Assembly: GCA_017551925.1 (NCBI GenBank) | Contig: JAFZKA010000056.1 | Location: 1 to 64,000, forward strand | Length of the DNA stretch: 64,000 nucleotides | Direction of reading: 5' to 3' | From: Bacteroidaceae bacterium | GTDB lineage: Bacteria; Bacteroidota; Bacteroidia; Bacteroidales; Bacteroidaceae | Shown here: positions 28,339 through 36,852 of the stretch, one piece after another | How the letters are laid out: each line of letters begins with the position of its first letter | How positions within the stretch are numbered: the stretch's first letter is position 1 | Made by a program: the position numbers and the translations under genes | Notes under the pieces: generated by a model | The model's database searches: none | What the model saw: only the letters and a program-made list of their open reading frames with translations | Told to the model about the DNA's origin: nothing

Positions 28339-29511
28339 ATGTCAGGAGTTGCAGTATTTTCTTTTTTGCCGTGTTGCACCTGCCTTTTCTGGCTTGTGCT
28401 GACAGCATTGATATCCAAACGCAATCTGCGACAAGGCTACTTTACGGTTTTGTTGCTCTCCATCGGCCTGTCAACTATGGCTCAGGCCGGACTTGATTTT
28501 GCATCATCACAGAAATACACTCTCTTATTCTATTTTGCCGACCAGTTCTTTACAACTGCAGTCATCCCGTTGGCTTTCATATACCTGAAACATGAAGAGT
28601 CATTCGATAACGGCAGCGGCATGATGTTCAGTTGGATTGCCGCACCGGTAACACTGTTGTTCGCTGAACTGGTATTGTACAGGCTATACGGTAAAGAGGA
28701 TTTTGCGACCTGCGTTTTCAACCTGGTACATAATGTAACAACTGAATCGCCAGACAGGATCCACTTTTATACAGACATCTGTTCAAGATACGTTTATACG
28801 GCAATCCTGGCTCTGGGAACCCTGTTTTTCAGCATCAGAACCGCAGTCATGCGCAACAGGGTATCGGCACAGATATCATTTCTCATAACACTGCTGGCAG
28901 CAATTTATACAATCAATGCCGTTTTGGCAGACATTCTCTACATAGGATACCCCCTGATAAGAATAATCCTGTCAATCCTGCTGTCAGCAGCAATCTTCAT
29001 ACTCTCTTATAACGGGTCACATCTTTCCTATTATACATCAGAGAAATATTCCGTTATGGATTCCGCCCCTGTCTTTCCTACGGTAAAAGAGAGTCCTGAT
29101 ACAATAGACAGGTCTGAAAACGGCCGGGCCGAAACACCTGAGTTCCATCTCCCTGTTGCAAAGCAGGAACAGATATATGAAAGTGTCTTAAGGGTAAGAT
29201 TTGAAAATCTGATAATCAAAAACAGATATTACCTTAAACCCGGCATCACACTCGTTGATGTTGCCAGAGAACTGGGAACCAACAGGACGTACATTTCAAG
29301 AATGGTCAACAAAACATATGACATAACTTTCACTGACTATATCAACACTTTGAGAATAGATTACGCACAGAAATACCTGCTTCAGCATAAGGATGCGAAA
29401 CAATCCGAAATAGCTGCAGCATGCGGATTTCCGAATGCATCGGTATTCAACAACATATTCAGGAAAAAGACCGGAGTAACTCCAAAGATCTGGGTTGCCA
29501 CCAACTCCTGA
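28339..29511 (+). CDS. Membrane-embedded AraC-family regulator
   Basis: The 390-residue protein has about seven hydrophobic helices in residues 5-235 and a C-terminal AraC/HTH_18 DNA-binding domain (about 290-388: ITLVDVARELGTNRTYISRMVNK, then QSEIAAACGFPNASVFNNIFRKKTG). Such membrane-bound AraC proteins are frequent in Bacteroidetes and are thought to sense envelope or exported signals. The target genes are unknown; pdxB lies 21 bp downstream on the same strand and may be co-transcribed. Confidence 0.85.
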   Translation: MSGVAVFSFLPCCTCLFWLVLTALISKRNLRQGYFTVLLLSIGLSTMAQAGLDFASSQKYTLLFYFADQFFTTAVIPLAFIYLKHEESFDNGSGMMFSWIAAPVTLLFAELVLYRLYGKEDFATCVFNLVHNVTTESPDRIHFYTDICSRYVYTAILALGTLFFSIRTAVMRNRVSAQISFLITLLAAIYTINAVLADILYIGYPLIRIILSILLSAAIFILSYNGSHLSYYTSEKYSVMDSAPVFPTVKESPDTIDRSENGRAETPEFHLPVAKQEQIYESVLRVRFENLIIKNRYYLKPGITLVDVARELGTNRTYISRMVNKTYDITFTDYINTLRIDYAQKYLLQHKDAKQSEIAAACGFPNASVFNNIFRKKTGVTPKIWVATNS

Positions 29512-29532
29512 CATTCAAAAAAGCATATTTCC

Positions 29533-30666
29533 ATGAAAGTAGTATGTGATTCCCATATCCCGTTTCTGAAAGGTGCACTTGAGCCCTATTGCAACGTTGT
29601 CTATGCTCCCGGCAATGAAATAGACAAGGCAATGGTACATGACGCCGATGCCCTTATTGTAAGAACCAGGACCAGATGTAACGCCGCATTGCTTGAAGGT
29701 TCACATGTACGTTTCATAGCAACAGCCACAATAGGATATGACCACATTGATACAAACTGGTGTGAATCACACGGTATCAGTTGGACCAATGCGCCGGGAT
29801 GCAACTCATGGTCTGTGCAGCAATATATCGGTTCCCTTCTGGTCTCATTGGCACGTGATTACCATTTCAGTTTCAGAGACAGGACAATAGGCGTGGTAGG
29901 TGTAGGCAATGTCGGCAGCAAAGTGGCGCGTATTGCCGCCCTGCTGGGATTCAGAGTAATCCTCTGTGACCCGCCACGTGCTCAACGGGAGGAGGCCGGT
30001 GCTTTTGTTGCACTTGATGAAATCATAAGGCAAAGCGATATCATTACACTCCATGTTCCGCTGATATGCGAGGGGGCTGACCGGACCTTTCACCTTTTTG
30101 ATGAAACACGTCTGGCATCAATGAACGGCAATCAGATACTCATCAACAGTTCTCGCGGTGAAGTTGTTGACAACAACGCCCTGAAAGCAGCGCTTGCGGA
30201 AAATAGGATTTGTGCCGCAGCACTTGACGTATGGGAGAATGAACCTCATATTGACAATCAGCTTCTTAAACTGCTTTACTGCGCCACACCGCATATCGCC
30301 GGATACTCAGTTGACGGTAAAGCCACCGGAACGACAATGTGCGTACAGGCACTTGGCAGACACTTTGATCTGCCTTGCCGTAACTGGGAGGTCTGTGAAG
30401 TCCCTCAGTCTGTTCAGCCTGACGTATTCACCATTGACACAACCGGTAAAAAGCCTCAGGATGTACTGGCCGAAGCAATCCTATACACATACAACATTAA
30501 AAACGATGACGCAATGCTGAGAGCCGATGTCACGCAGTTTGAAGCGCTGCGCTCACACTACCCTGTCAGACGCGAGTTCCCGGCCTTCAGCGTCAGACTG
30601 GAGAACGACGATTCCGGGCGTTCAACTGTTTTTTTGAGAGAAGCCGGATTCAACATTTGCGAATGA
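29533..30666 (+). CDS. pdxB: 4-phosphoerythronate dehydrogenase
   Basis: The 377-residue D-2-hydroxyacid dehydrogenase acts in the DXP-dependent pathway to pyridoxal phosphate. The NAD-binding GVVGVGNVGSKVA motif is near residue 120, the catalytic Arg in NSSRGEVVDN, and the His in TPHIAGYSVDGK. The PdxB-specific C-terminal dimerisation region is present. It is followed 25 bp later by uxaE. Confidence 0.93.
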   Translation: MKVVCDSHIPFLKGALEPYCNVVYAPGNEIDKAMVHDADALIVRTRTRCNAALLEGSHVRFIATATIGYDHIDTNWCESHGISWTNAPGCNSWSVQQYIGSLLVSLARDYHFSFRDRTIGVVGVGNVGSKVARIAALLGFRVILCDPPRAQREEAGAFVALDEIIRQSDIITLHVPLICEGADRTFHLFDETRLASMNGNQILINSSRGEVVDNNALKAALAENRICAAALDVWENEPHIDNQLLKLLYCATPHIAGYSVDGKATGTTMCVQALGRHFDLPCRNWEVCEVPQSVQPDVFTIDTTGKKPQDVLAEAILYTYNIKNDDAMLRADVTQFEALRSHYPVRREFPAFSVRLENDDSGRSTVFLREAGFNICE

Positions 30667-30691
30667 AAACATTTATTCATAATATTGCGAC

Positions 30692-31939
30692 ATGGAATTA
30701 GGAAAATATTCTTTTGGAATTGGCGACCGTTTCTCGCATGAGGGAAAGGCTCAGTTGGCTGCACTTATACAGGCAGCAGACAAATATCCCTTTGAATTTG
30801 TTCCGGTCTGGAACAAATCCAACCGCGAGCACCAGATAATAGGCACAGAACCTTCTGATACGCGCCACGAGGCTGATCAGGCTGTCAGGGAACTTGGGTA
30901 CGGCAAACCATATTTTGTTGATGCAGACCACATTAACATGAATAATGTGGACCGTTTTATTGACGCATCAGACTTTTTCACGATTGATGTTGCAGACTAC
31001 ATAGGCAAACCCGCAGATAACGGATCCATTGTAAAATTTGTTGAGAGCAATCTCAAATATATCGGCACACTCAGCATTCCCGGTATCACCGAGCCGTTCA
31101 AGGTTGACCGTGCCCTTTTGGAAACACTTGCAGGAAAATATCTTTTTGCAGCACAGCAGGCCGGAAAGATTTTCCGCCATATTGAGAACAAAAAAGGCGC
31201 AGGTAATTTTGTAACCGAGATATCAATGGATGAGGTTGATTATCCTCAGACCCCGATAGAGATATTCTTTATTCTGAGTGCGCTGTCACAAGAGAATATC
31301 CCGGTTCAGACAATCGCGCCCAAGTTTACGGGACGCTTCAACAAAGGTGTGGAATATGTGGGTGATACCGTTCAGTTTGAAAAGGAGTTCCGTGAGGATC
31401 TGCTGGTAATTGACTTTGCAATAAAGGAATTCGGACTGCCTGGCAGTCTCAAGTTGAGCATACACTCGGGCAGTGACAAATTCTCAATCTACCCTATAAT
31501 GGGGCGTCTTATCCGTCAGTATGACAAGGGAATACACATCAAAACCGCAGGAACCACCTGGCTTGAGGAAAACATAGGACTGGCTCTGGCCGATGAAAAA
31601 GCTCTTGAACTGGCAAAAAAGATTGCAATCTCAGCATTGGACCGCATGGAAGAGTTATGTATCCCCTATGCTACCGTAATAGACATCAATCCCGCCAAGT
31701 TGCCTACTGCCGGTCAGATTGCCTCATGGAGCGGCGAACAGTATGCACGTGCATTGCGTCACAACCAGGAGGATCCGCTTTATAATCCTGATTTCAGGCA
31801 ACTTGTACATGTCAGTTACAAAATTGCAGCAGAGTTGAGTGATGATTTCTATTCAGCGCTGGAGCGTAATGCCCATGTTGTTGCACAACAAGTAAAAGAG
31901 AACCTGCTTGACAGACATATCGCACGCCTGTTCAGATAA
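30692..31939 (+). CDS. uxaE: Tagaturonate epimerase family protein
   Basis: The 415-residue protein resembles the UxaE family, first characterised in Thermotoga, which epimerises D-tagaturonate to D-fructuronate and so links galacturonate to the glucuronate branch. Metal-binding candidates include SIHSGSDKFSIYP and the DADHINMNN region. The adjacent uxaC supports the call: UxaC makes tagaturonate from galacturonate. The assignment rests on family resemblance and context. Confidence 0.75.
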   Translation: MELGKYSFGIGDRFSHEGKAQLAALIQAADKYPFEFVPVWNKSNREHQIIGTEPSDTRHEADQAVRELGYGKPYFVDADHINMNNVDRFIDASDFFTIDVADYIGKPADNGSIVKFVESNLKYIGTLSIPGITEPFKVDRALLETLAGKYLFAAQQAGKIFRHIENKKGAGNFVTEISMDEVDYPQTPIEIFFILSALSQENIPVQTIAPKFTGRFNKGVEYVGDTVQFEKEFREDLLVIDFAIKEFGLPGSLKLSIHSGSDKFSIYPIMGRLIRQYDKGIHIKTAGTTWLEENIGLALADEKALELAKKIAISALDRMEELCIPYATVIDINPAKLPTAGQIASWSGEQYARALRHNQEDPLYNPDFRQLVHVSYKIAAELSDDFYSALERNAHVVAQQVKENLLDRHIARLFR

Positions 31940-31977
31940 AGGCAAACAGAATAAATTAACCTGATTTACTTACCTAT

Positions 31978-33387
31978 ATGACCAATAAACCTTTCATTCA
32001 CGAGAACTTTCTGCTGCAGTCTGAAACAGCACAGCATCTGTTTCACAATCACGCAAAAAAACTGCCCATAATAGATTACCATTGTCACCTGAATCCGCAG
32101 GAGGTGGCAGAGGACCACAAATTCCGTTCCATCACAGAATTATGGTTAGGCGGTGACCACTACAAATGGCGTGCGCTGCGCACCAACGGAGTGGCTGAGA
32201 AGTTCATCACCGGTGATGCATCAGATTGGGACAAATTCCGGAAATGGGCTGAGACCATGCCATATTGCATGCGTAACCCGCTCTATCACTGGACGCATCT
32301 GGAACTCAAGACCTGCTTTGGTATAGACAAGGTCCTTAACCCTGACACGGCAAAGGAGATCTATGACGAGTGCAATGAGAAACTGGCCAGTCCCGAATTC
32401 AGCGCCCGCAACCTGATGCTCCACTACAATGTAGAGGCAGTTTGTACTACCGATGACCCCGTGGACTCACTTGAGTATCACAAGCAGGTACGTGAGAGCG
32501 GTTTCAAGGTCAAGGTGCTGCCCACATGGCGTCCGGATATGGCCATGACTGTTGAGAATCCAGTTGCATACCGCGATTACATTGATAAACTTTCAAAAGT
32601 CAGTGGTGTTTCCATTAACGGTTTTGATGGTATTGTCAAGGCCCTGCTGGTACGTCACAAATATTTTGAGGAGCAAGGCTGCCGCCTGAGCGACCATGGC
32701 ATGGAAGAGTTTTATGCCGAAGACTTTACCGTAAAGGAACTTGATGAAATATTCAGCAAGGTATATGGAGGCACAACGCTAACCGCTCTTGAAATACGCA
32801 AGTTCAAGAGCGCCATGCTCATAGAGTTCGGAAAGATGGATGCCGACACCGGCTGGACTCAGCAGTTCCACTACGGCGTGATACGCAACCAGAATACAAA
32901 AATGTTCAAACTGATCGGCAAGGATACCGGCTTTGACTCAATGTCACAGGTAATGACCGCCAAAGCCATGAACCGTTATCTTGACACCCTTAACAGTATG
33001 GACAAACTGACCAAGACCATAATCTACAATCTGAACCCGTCAGACTTTGAAATGGTAGGAACCACAATAGGCAATTTCCAGGACGGCAGTGTTCCCGGCA
33101 AAATCCAACTTGGCGCAGGCTGGTGGTTCCTGGACCAGAAAAACGGCATGGAGCAGCAGATGCAGGTTCTGAGTATGCTTGGACTGCTGTCACGTTTTGT
33201 AGGAATGCTCACAGACAGCCGCTCTTTCGTTTCATATGCCAGACATGAGTATTTCCGCCGCATTCTCTGCAACCTGATAGGAAATGATGTTGAGAAAGGC
33301 GAGATTCCGGCAACTGAAATGAAACGGATAGAACAGATGATTGAAGACATATCATATTATAACGCAAAGAAATTTTTCAATTTTTGA
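31978..33387 (+). CDS. uxaC: Glucuronate/galacturonate isomerase
   Basis: The 469-residue amidohydrolase-fold isomerase converts D-glucuronate to D-fructuronate and D-galacturonate to D-tagaturonate. Conserved features are PIIDYHCHLNPQE near residue 35 (HxH metal ligands), TDDPVDSLEYH and GAGWWFLDQKNGMEQQM. It is 38 bp downstream of uxaE, so the two probably act in sequence. Confidence 0.97.
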   Translation: MTNKPFIHENFLLQSETAQHLFHNHAKKLPIIDYHCHLNPQEVAEDHKFRSITELWLGGDHYKWRALRTNGVAEKFITGDASDWDKFRKWAETMPYCMRNPLYHWTHLELKTCFGIDKVLNPDTAKEIYDECNEKLASPEFSARNLMLHYNVEAVCTTDDPVDSLEYHKQVRESGFKVKVLPTWRPDMAMTVENPVAYRDYIDKLSKVSGVSINGFDGIVKALLVRHKYFEEQGCRLSDHGMEEFYAEDFTVKELDEIFSKVYGGTTLTALEIRKFKSAMLIEFGKMDADTGWTQQFHYGVIRNQNTKMFKLIGKDTGFDSMSQVMTAKAMNRYLDTLNSMDKLTKTIIYNLNPSDFEMVGTTIGNFQDGSVPGKIQLGAGWWFLDQKNGMEQQMQVLSMLGLLSRFVGMLTDSRSFVSYARHEYFRRILCNLIGNDVEKGEIPATEMKRIEQMIEDISYYNAKKFFNF

Positions 33388-33470
33388 TATTTTTTTGCAG
33401 TTTTCTCATTTAACTTCCAAGGCCTAATTAATATAGAGAAAATAATATATACCCTATTTGCACTTAACCA

Positions 33471-35576
33471 ATGAATGAAATGAAGAATTTTAGATTATCA
33501 ATTCTCGTAATCATCCTGTCTTTGGCCGGGTCTATGTTCTATTTTTCAAGTTGCGTAGACGAGCAGCACCCGGGAAACTACTACACATTCCAAGGCCAGA
33601 CGATTGCTTCAGAGTTGGAAAAACGCTCTGAAGATTTCAGCGAATTCATCAAAGTATTGAAAAGGGCCGGAATGTGGTCCGAACTCTCTACTTATGGTGA
33701 ACACACTTTGTTTGTACCCTACAACTCCTGCATTGATGAGTTCCTCAAGGAACGTCAGGCAAAACATAGGGTGTGGGATAATGATTCAACAATTGTCTAT
33801 AATTCTGTTGATGATCTTCCTCAGGCCGACTGCGATACACTGGCAAGAACACACCTCATTGATATCACCTGCTATGTAGGCGATATGAGAGAGGGATCAT
33901 TCCCAAAACCGAACATGAATGACAAGTATCTGATCATGACCTTTGATTCAGCATTCAATTATGTCAGCCCGAACGGCCAAGACACTGTTTACAAACTTGA
34001 GAGACGTGTCAACAAATTTGCCAACATAGTTGAGAAAGATGACTCATGTGACAACGGTGTTATCCATACAATTGACAAATGCATTGACTTTACAGGTAAC
34101 TATGTGTATGACCTGATTGATGACAACCCTGAAACATCATTATTCTCAAGAGCATTGAAGGAGACCGGTCTTTCAGGTCCTCACAATCTGCTCAGCCAAT
34201 ACTATGATGAGACATATAAGATGGGTGATGATTCTGTCGGCGCCAACTCTGTAGTCAAACTTGACCGCGTAAGTTATGTATATACCGTAAGTTATTGGGA
34301 AAGGAAAAAGACATGCTTTACCATATTTGCCGTCACAGACCAGGTTTTCAAAAGATGCTGCAATGTAAGCACCTTTGATGAACTGGTAGCATACGCAAAG
34401 AAAGTATATGATGAGGTTTATCCCGATGACAGCGGAATTACCGACTTCAAAGACAGGCGCAACTCTCTTAACCGTTTCATTTCATACCACATTCTCCCGT
34501 TTGCAACAGACCGCACCAAGTTCAACATGAACACCCAAGTGGTCGGAACATACAATTACAAAGACGTCGGACTTGATCCTGAGGATTATTTTGAGACATG
34601 CGCACCTCATACACTGATGCGTATTTCATCGGTTGTCAGTGACAACAGAAAGGCTTATGAACATATTTACATAAACCGCATGGACAAAGAGGGTAATGGT
34701 ACCAAGGATTATGAGGGACCATACTACAGAGGAGTTGAAATACTCCCGTTCTCAGGTAAAACCAAACAGATTGCCGACAACGGATATGTTTACTATATAG
34801 ATTCCGTATTGCTGTATGACAAAACAACAAGAGAAAGGATTCTTAACCGCAGAATCAGAATTGACTGCACCACACTTTCACCTGACTACATCACATCAGG
34901 CGCAAGGCAGACATACAGCACTGATAAAATAGGATTCGGTTTCAGGGATGCCACCAACTGGAGTACAATAAACAACAGTAACTACAAACTCATGGTAAGA
35001 CCTGTAAACACCACAGACAGTTACGCCTATGAAGGTGACGGTATAGATATCCAGGGCGTATTTGACATGTGTATCAAACTTCCGCCTGTTCCGCACAAAG
35101 GAACATGGCAACTCAGACTGTCAGTACGTACCAACAAACATTGCGGTATTGTCCAGACCTATATGGCAGAGGTTCCGAGCGGAGAAAAACCCGGCAATAA
35201 TGATTGGAACCCGTTAGGCATTCCTACAAACCTGATGTTTGATGATCTTACAGGCTCACAGGTAGGTTGGGTTGACGACTCAAAAGTTGGTGACGGCGCT
35301 GATGATGAAGAGGCTGTAACTGCTCTTGACAAAGCATTGAAGAACCGCGGCTGGCTGAAAGGCCCGATGTCACAAAGTACATCCGGAGGAAAGCCTCATC
35401 GTGACCAGAATACAATGGGACGTCGCATTCTCAATACAGGTGTAATGTATGACAACATGGACTATTATATCAGACTCAAGCAAGTGCTTCAGGGTAATGA
35501 TGACTCACAGTTCCTGTTTGACTATATAGAGTTTGTTCCAAAAGAGGTATATGACTATGATGAAGACAGAAACTGA
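33471..35576 (+). CDS. Fasciclin-domain surface lipoprotein
   Basis: The 701-residue lipoprotein has a signal ending FSSC, with an acidic CVDEQ start as in exported Bacteroidetes lipoproteins. Two fasciclin (FAS1)-like regions are visible: about 40-205 (SEFIKVLKRAGMWSELS, HTLFVPYNSCIDEFL) and about 220-450 (FTIFAVTDQVFKRC, NRFISYHILP, YVYYIDSVLLYDK). A beta-rich C-terminal region follows. Such proteins often accompany SusC/SusD glycan systems, but none is present here. Its function is probably adhesion or glycan binding. ATG 33480 is an alternative start. Confidence 0.8.
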   Translation: MNEMKNFRLSILVIILSLAGSMFYFSSCVDEQHPGNYYTFQGQTIASELEKRSEDFSEFIKVLKRAGMWSELSTYGEHTLFVPYNSCIDEFLKERQAKHRVWDNDSTIVYNSVDDLPQADCDTLARTHLIDITCYVGDMREGSFPKPNMNDKYLIMTFDSAFNYVSPNGQDTVYKLERRVNKFANIVEKDDSCDNGVIHTIDKCIDFTGNYVYDLIDDNPETSLFSRALKETGLSGPHNLLSQYYDETYKMGDDSVGANSVVKLDRVSYVYTVSYWERKKTCFTIFAVTDQVFKRCCNVSTFDELVAYAKKVYDEVYPDDSGITDFKDRRNSLNRFISYHILPFATDRTKFNMNTQVVGTYNYKDVGLDPEDYFETCAPHTLMRISSVVSDNRKAYEHIYINRMDKEGNGTKDYEGPYYRGVEILPFSGKTKQIADNGYVYYIDSVLLYDKTTRERILNRRIRIDCTTLSPDYITSGARQTYSTDKIGFGFRDATNWSTINNSNYKLMVRPVNTTDSYAYEGDGIDIQGVFDMCIKLPPVPHKGTWQLRLSVRTNKHCGIVQTYMAEVPSGEKPGNNDWNPLGIPTNLMFDDLTGSQVGWVDDSKVGDGADDEEAVTALDKALKNRGWLKGPMSQSTSGGKPHRDQNTMGRRILNTGVMYDNMDYYIRLKQVLQGNDDSQFLFDYIEFVPKEVYDYDEDRN

Positions 35577-35604
35577 TTCAAGGTTCTGTTAATATATCAC
35601 CCCC

Positions 35605-35650
35605 AAATATGACCCTGGCAAACTTAACTGTCAGGGTCATATTTTTTCAA
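35605..35650 (+). terminator. Terminator after the fasciclin lipoprotein gene
   Basis: A 13-bp stem (35605-35617 with 35632-35644) is followed by a T-run, about 30 bases after the stop codon. Confidence 0.85.
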
Positions 35651-35667
35651 AAAAGTGCCGATTTAGT

Positions 35668-35698
35668 TTTGATGTACCAATTTAAAACTGTACCTTTG
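35668..35698 (+). promoter_or_regulatory. tRNA-Lys promoter
   Basis: TTTG (35668-35671), a 19-base spacer and TACCTTTG (35691-35698) form a full Bacteroidetes consensus promoter 24 bases upstream of the tRNA. Confidence 0.8.
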
Positions 35699-35721
35699 CA
35701 TCGCTTTTAAGAAAAAGCCAT

Positions 35722-35794
35722 GCGCGATTAGCTCAGTTGGTAGAGCAATTGACTCTTAATCAATGGGTCCAGGGTTCGAATCCCTGATCGCGTA
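35722..35794 (+). tRNA. tRNA-Lys (anticodon CUU)
   Basis: A 73-base cloverleaf. The acceptor stem is 35722-35728 with 35787-35793 (G-U first pair), the D arm contains AGCTCAGTTGGTAGAGC, the anticodon stem ATTGA/TCAAT holds the loop CTCTTAA (anticodon CTT), and the T arm is GGGTTCGAATCCC. CCA is not encoded. It has its own promoter and a strong terminator. Confidence 0.97.
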
Positions 35795-35795
35795 C

Positions 35796-35832
35796 AAAAA
35801 AGAAAGAGGTCTCGATGACCTCTTTCTTTTTT
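35796..35832 (+). terminator. tRNA-Lys terminator
   Basis: A perfect 16-bp stem (35796-35811 with 35817-35832, loop of 5) ends in six T. The complementarity continues outward past one mismatch: 35786-35794, the tRNA acceptor 3' strand, is an exact complement of 35834-35842. Confidence 0.9.
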
Positions 35833-35859
35833 ATACGCGATCTACGCGTCATCCTTTTA

Positions 35860-35891
35860 TTTTGCTTCGCAAAAACGCTCCCTTCGGGAGC
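35860..35891. repeat. Two adjacent hairpins with TTC loops
   Basis: 35860-35865 pairs with 35869-35874, and 35877-35882 pairs with 35886-35891. Both have a 3-base TTC loop. They lie between the tRNA terminator and the REPIN-like pair and are not explained by any gene; they may be remnants of another small repeat family. Confidence 0.4.
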
Positions 35892-35906
35892 TTGGCGGCC
35901 CTCCGT

Positions 35907-36004
35907 AACACAATAGGGACGGTTCCTTCTGTGTTCTTCTAATAGGATTCCTTTAATCTAATTTTAATCATAAGAACACAGAAGGAACCGTCCCCTATTG
36001 TGTT
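35907..36004. repeat. REPIN-like inverted pair of a REP sequence
   Basis: The 32-base unit at 35907-35938 (core GGGACGGTTCCTTCTG) and the 33-base unit at 35972-36004 are inverted complements differing by one inserted base, separated by 33 A/T-rich bases. The same core appears near 61942 (reverse) and 63806 (forward). The pattern of a short, palindromic, dispersed intergenic repeat fits REP/REPIN elements mobilised by RAYT transposases; no RAYT gene is in this window. The right unit overlaps the last two bases of the stop codon of the MBL gene. Confidence 0.7.
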
Positions 36005-36806
36005 ATTCGAAGATGTAGAGTTCACTTGGTGTTGTCCTTTTTAGGGCGCAGAGTTGGACGTCTTTCCCTGGGATGATTCCTACTCCACGAAGTTCGTACT
36101 CAACTGTTTTGTAGGCAATTTCGGGGTGGTTATTCTCGCCGCTCAGATGGCAGAGCCAAATACTTTTCAAATCAGGATGCATGTTTTCAGCCAAGAACTT
36201 GGCGGTTGTCTTGTTACTCAAATGTCCGCGAGGGCTGGTTATACGGTCCTTAAGGAACTGCGGATAATTACCCATACGCAGCATATCCTCATCATAATTG
36301 GCCTCCATAATAAGATAATTGGCCTGAAGAATGTACTTTGAAGCAGTCTCGGTTATATGACCAAGGTCTGTAACAAAACAGAACACCTTACCGTCAATCT
36401 CCACCCTGTAACCGACATTGTCAGTACCGTCATGAGGAACTTCAAAAGGAGTAATAATGAAATCATTAAACTTGAAAGGAACCTCCTTTTCAATATAACG
36501 GACACAACTTGACAGCTTTTCTGTCATACAGTAGTTGTTATTGATACCCTCATGGGTTTCACGTGTGGCATATACCGGAATGGCGCATTTCTCACCCAAA
36601 TTACCCAAGGCCTTGATATGATCTGCGTGATCATGGGTTACAAACACAGCCATAATCTTCTCAAAAGGGATTCCCACATCCTTAAGGTATCCCTTGATCT
36701 GCTTTACCGGTATGCCGGCGTCAATCAGGATTGCATTGTCGTCTGTGCCAAGATAGTAGCAGTTGCCACTGCTTCCACTTGACAAACTCATAAAGTAAGT
36801 TTTCAT
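36003..36806 (-). CDS. MBL-fold metallohydrolase, YycJ/WalJ-like
   Basis: The 267-residue metallo-beta-lactamase-fold protein has the SLSSGSSGNCYYL start typical of the YycJ/WalJ group, the metal motif THDHADH near residue 58, and further ligands in FCFVTDLGH and HLSGENNH. YycJ-like proteins are probable nucleases or phosphodiesterases linked to cell-wall stress in Firmicutes; the role here is unproven. It follows tamL by 46 bp and probably shares its transcript. Confidence 0.88.
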   Translation of the reverse strand: MKTYFMSLSSGSSGNCYYLGTDDNAILIDAGIPVKQIKGYLKDVGIPFEKIMAVFVTHDHADHIKALGNLGEKCAIPVYATRETHEGINNNYCMTEKLSSCVRYIEKEVPFKFNDFIITPFEVPHDGTDNVGYRVEIDGKVFCFVTDLGHITETASKYILQANYLIMEANYDEDMLRMGNYPQFLKDRITSPRGHLSNKTTAKFLAENMHPDLKSIWLCHLSGENNHPEIAYKTVEYELRGVGIIPGKDVQLCALKRTTPSELYIFE

Positions 36807-36852
36807 TTTTATGTTGTCTTATTTCCTTCATATCAAAATGTGTCTTAAATGG

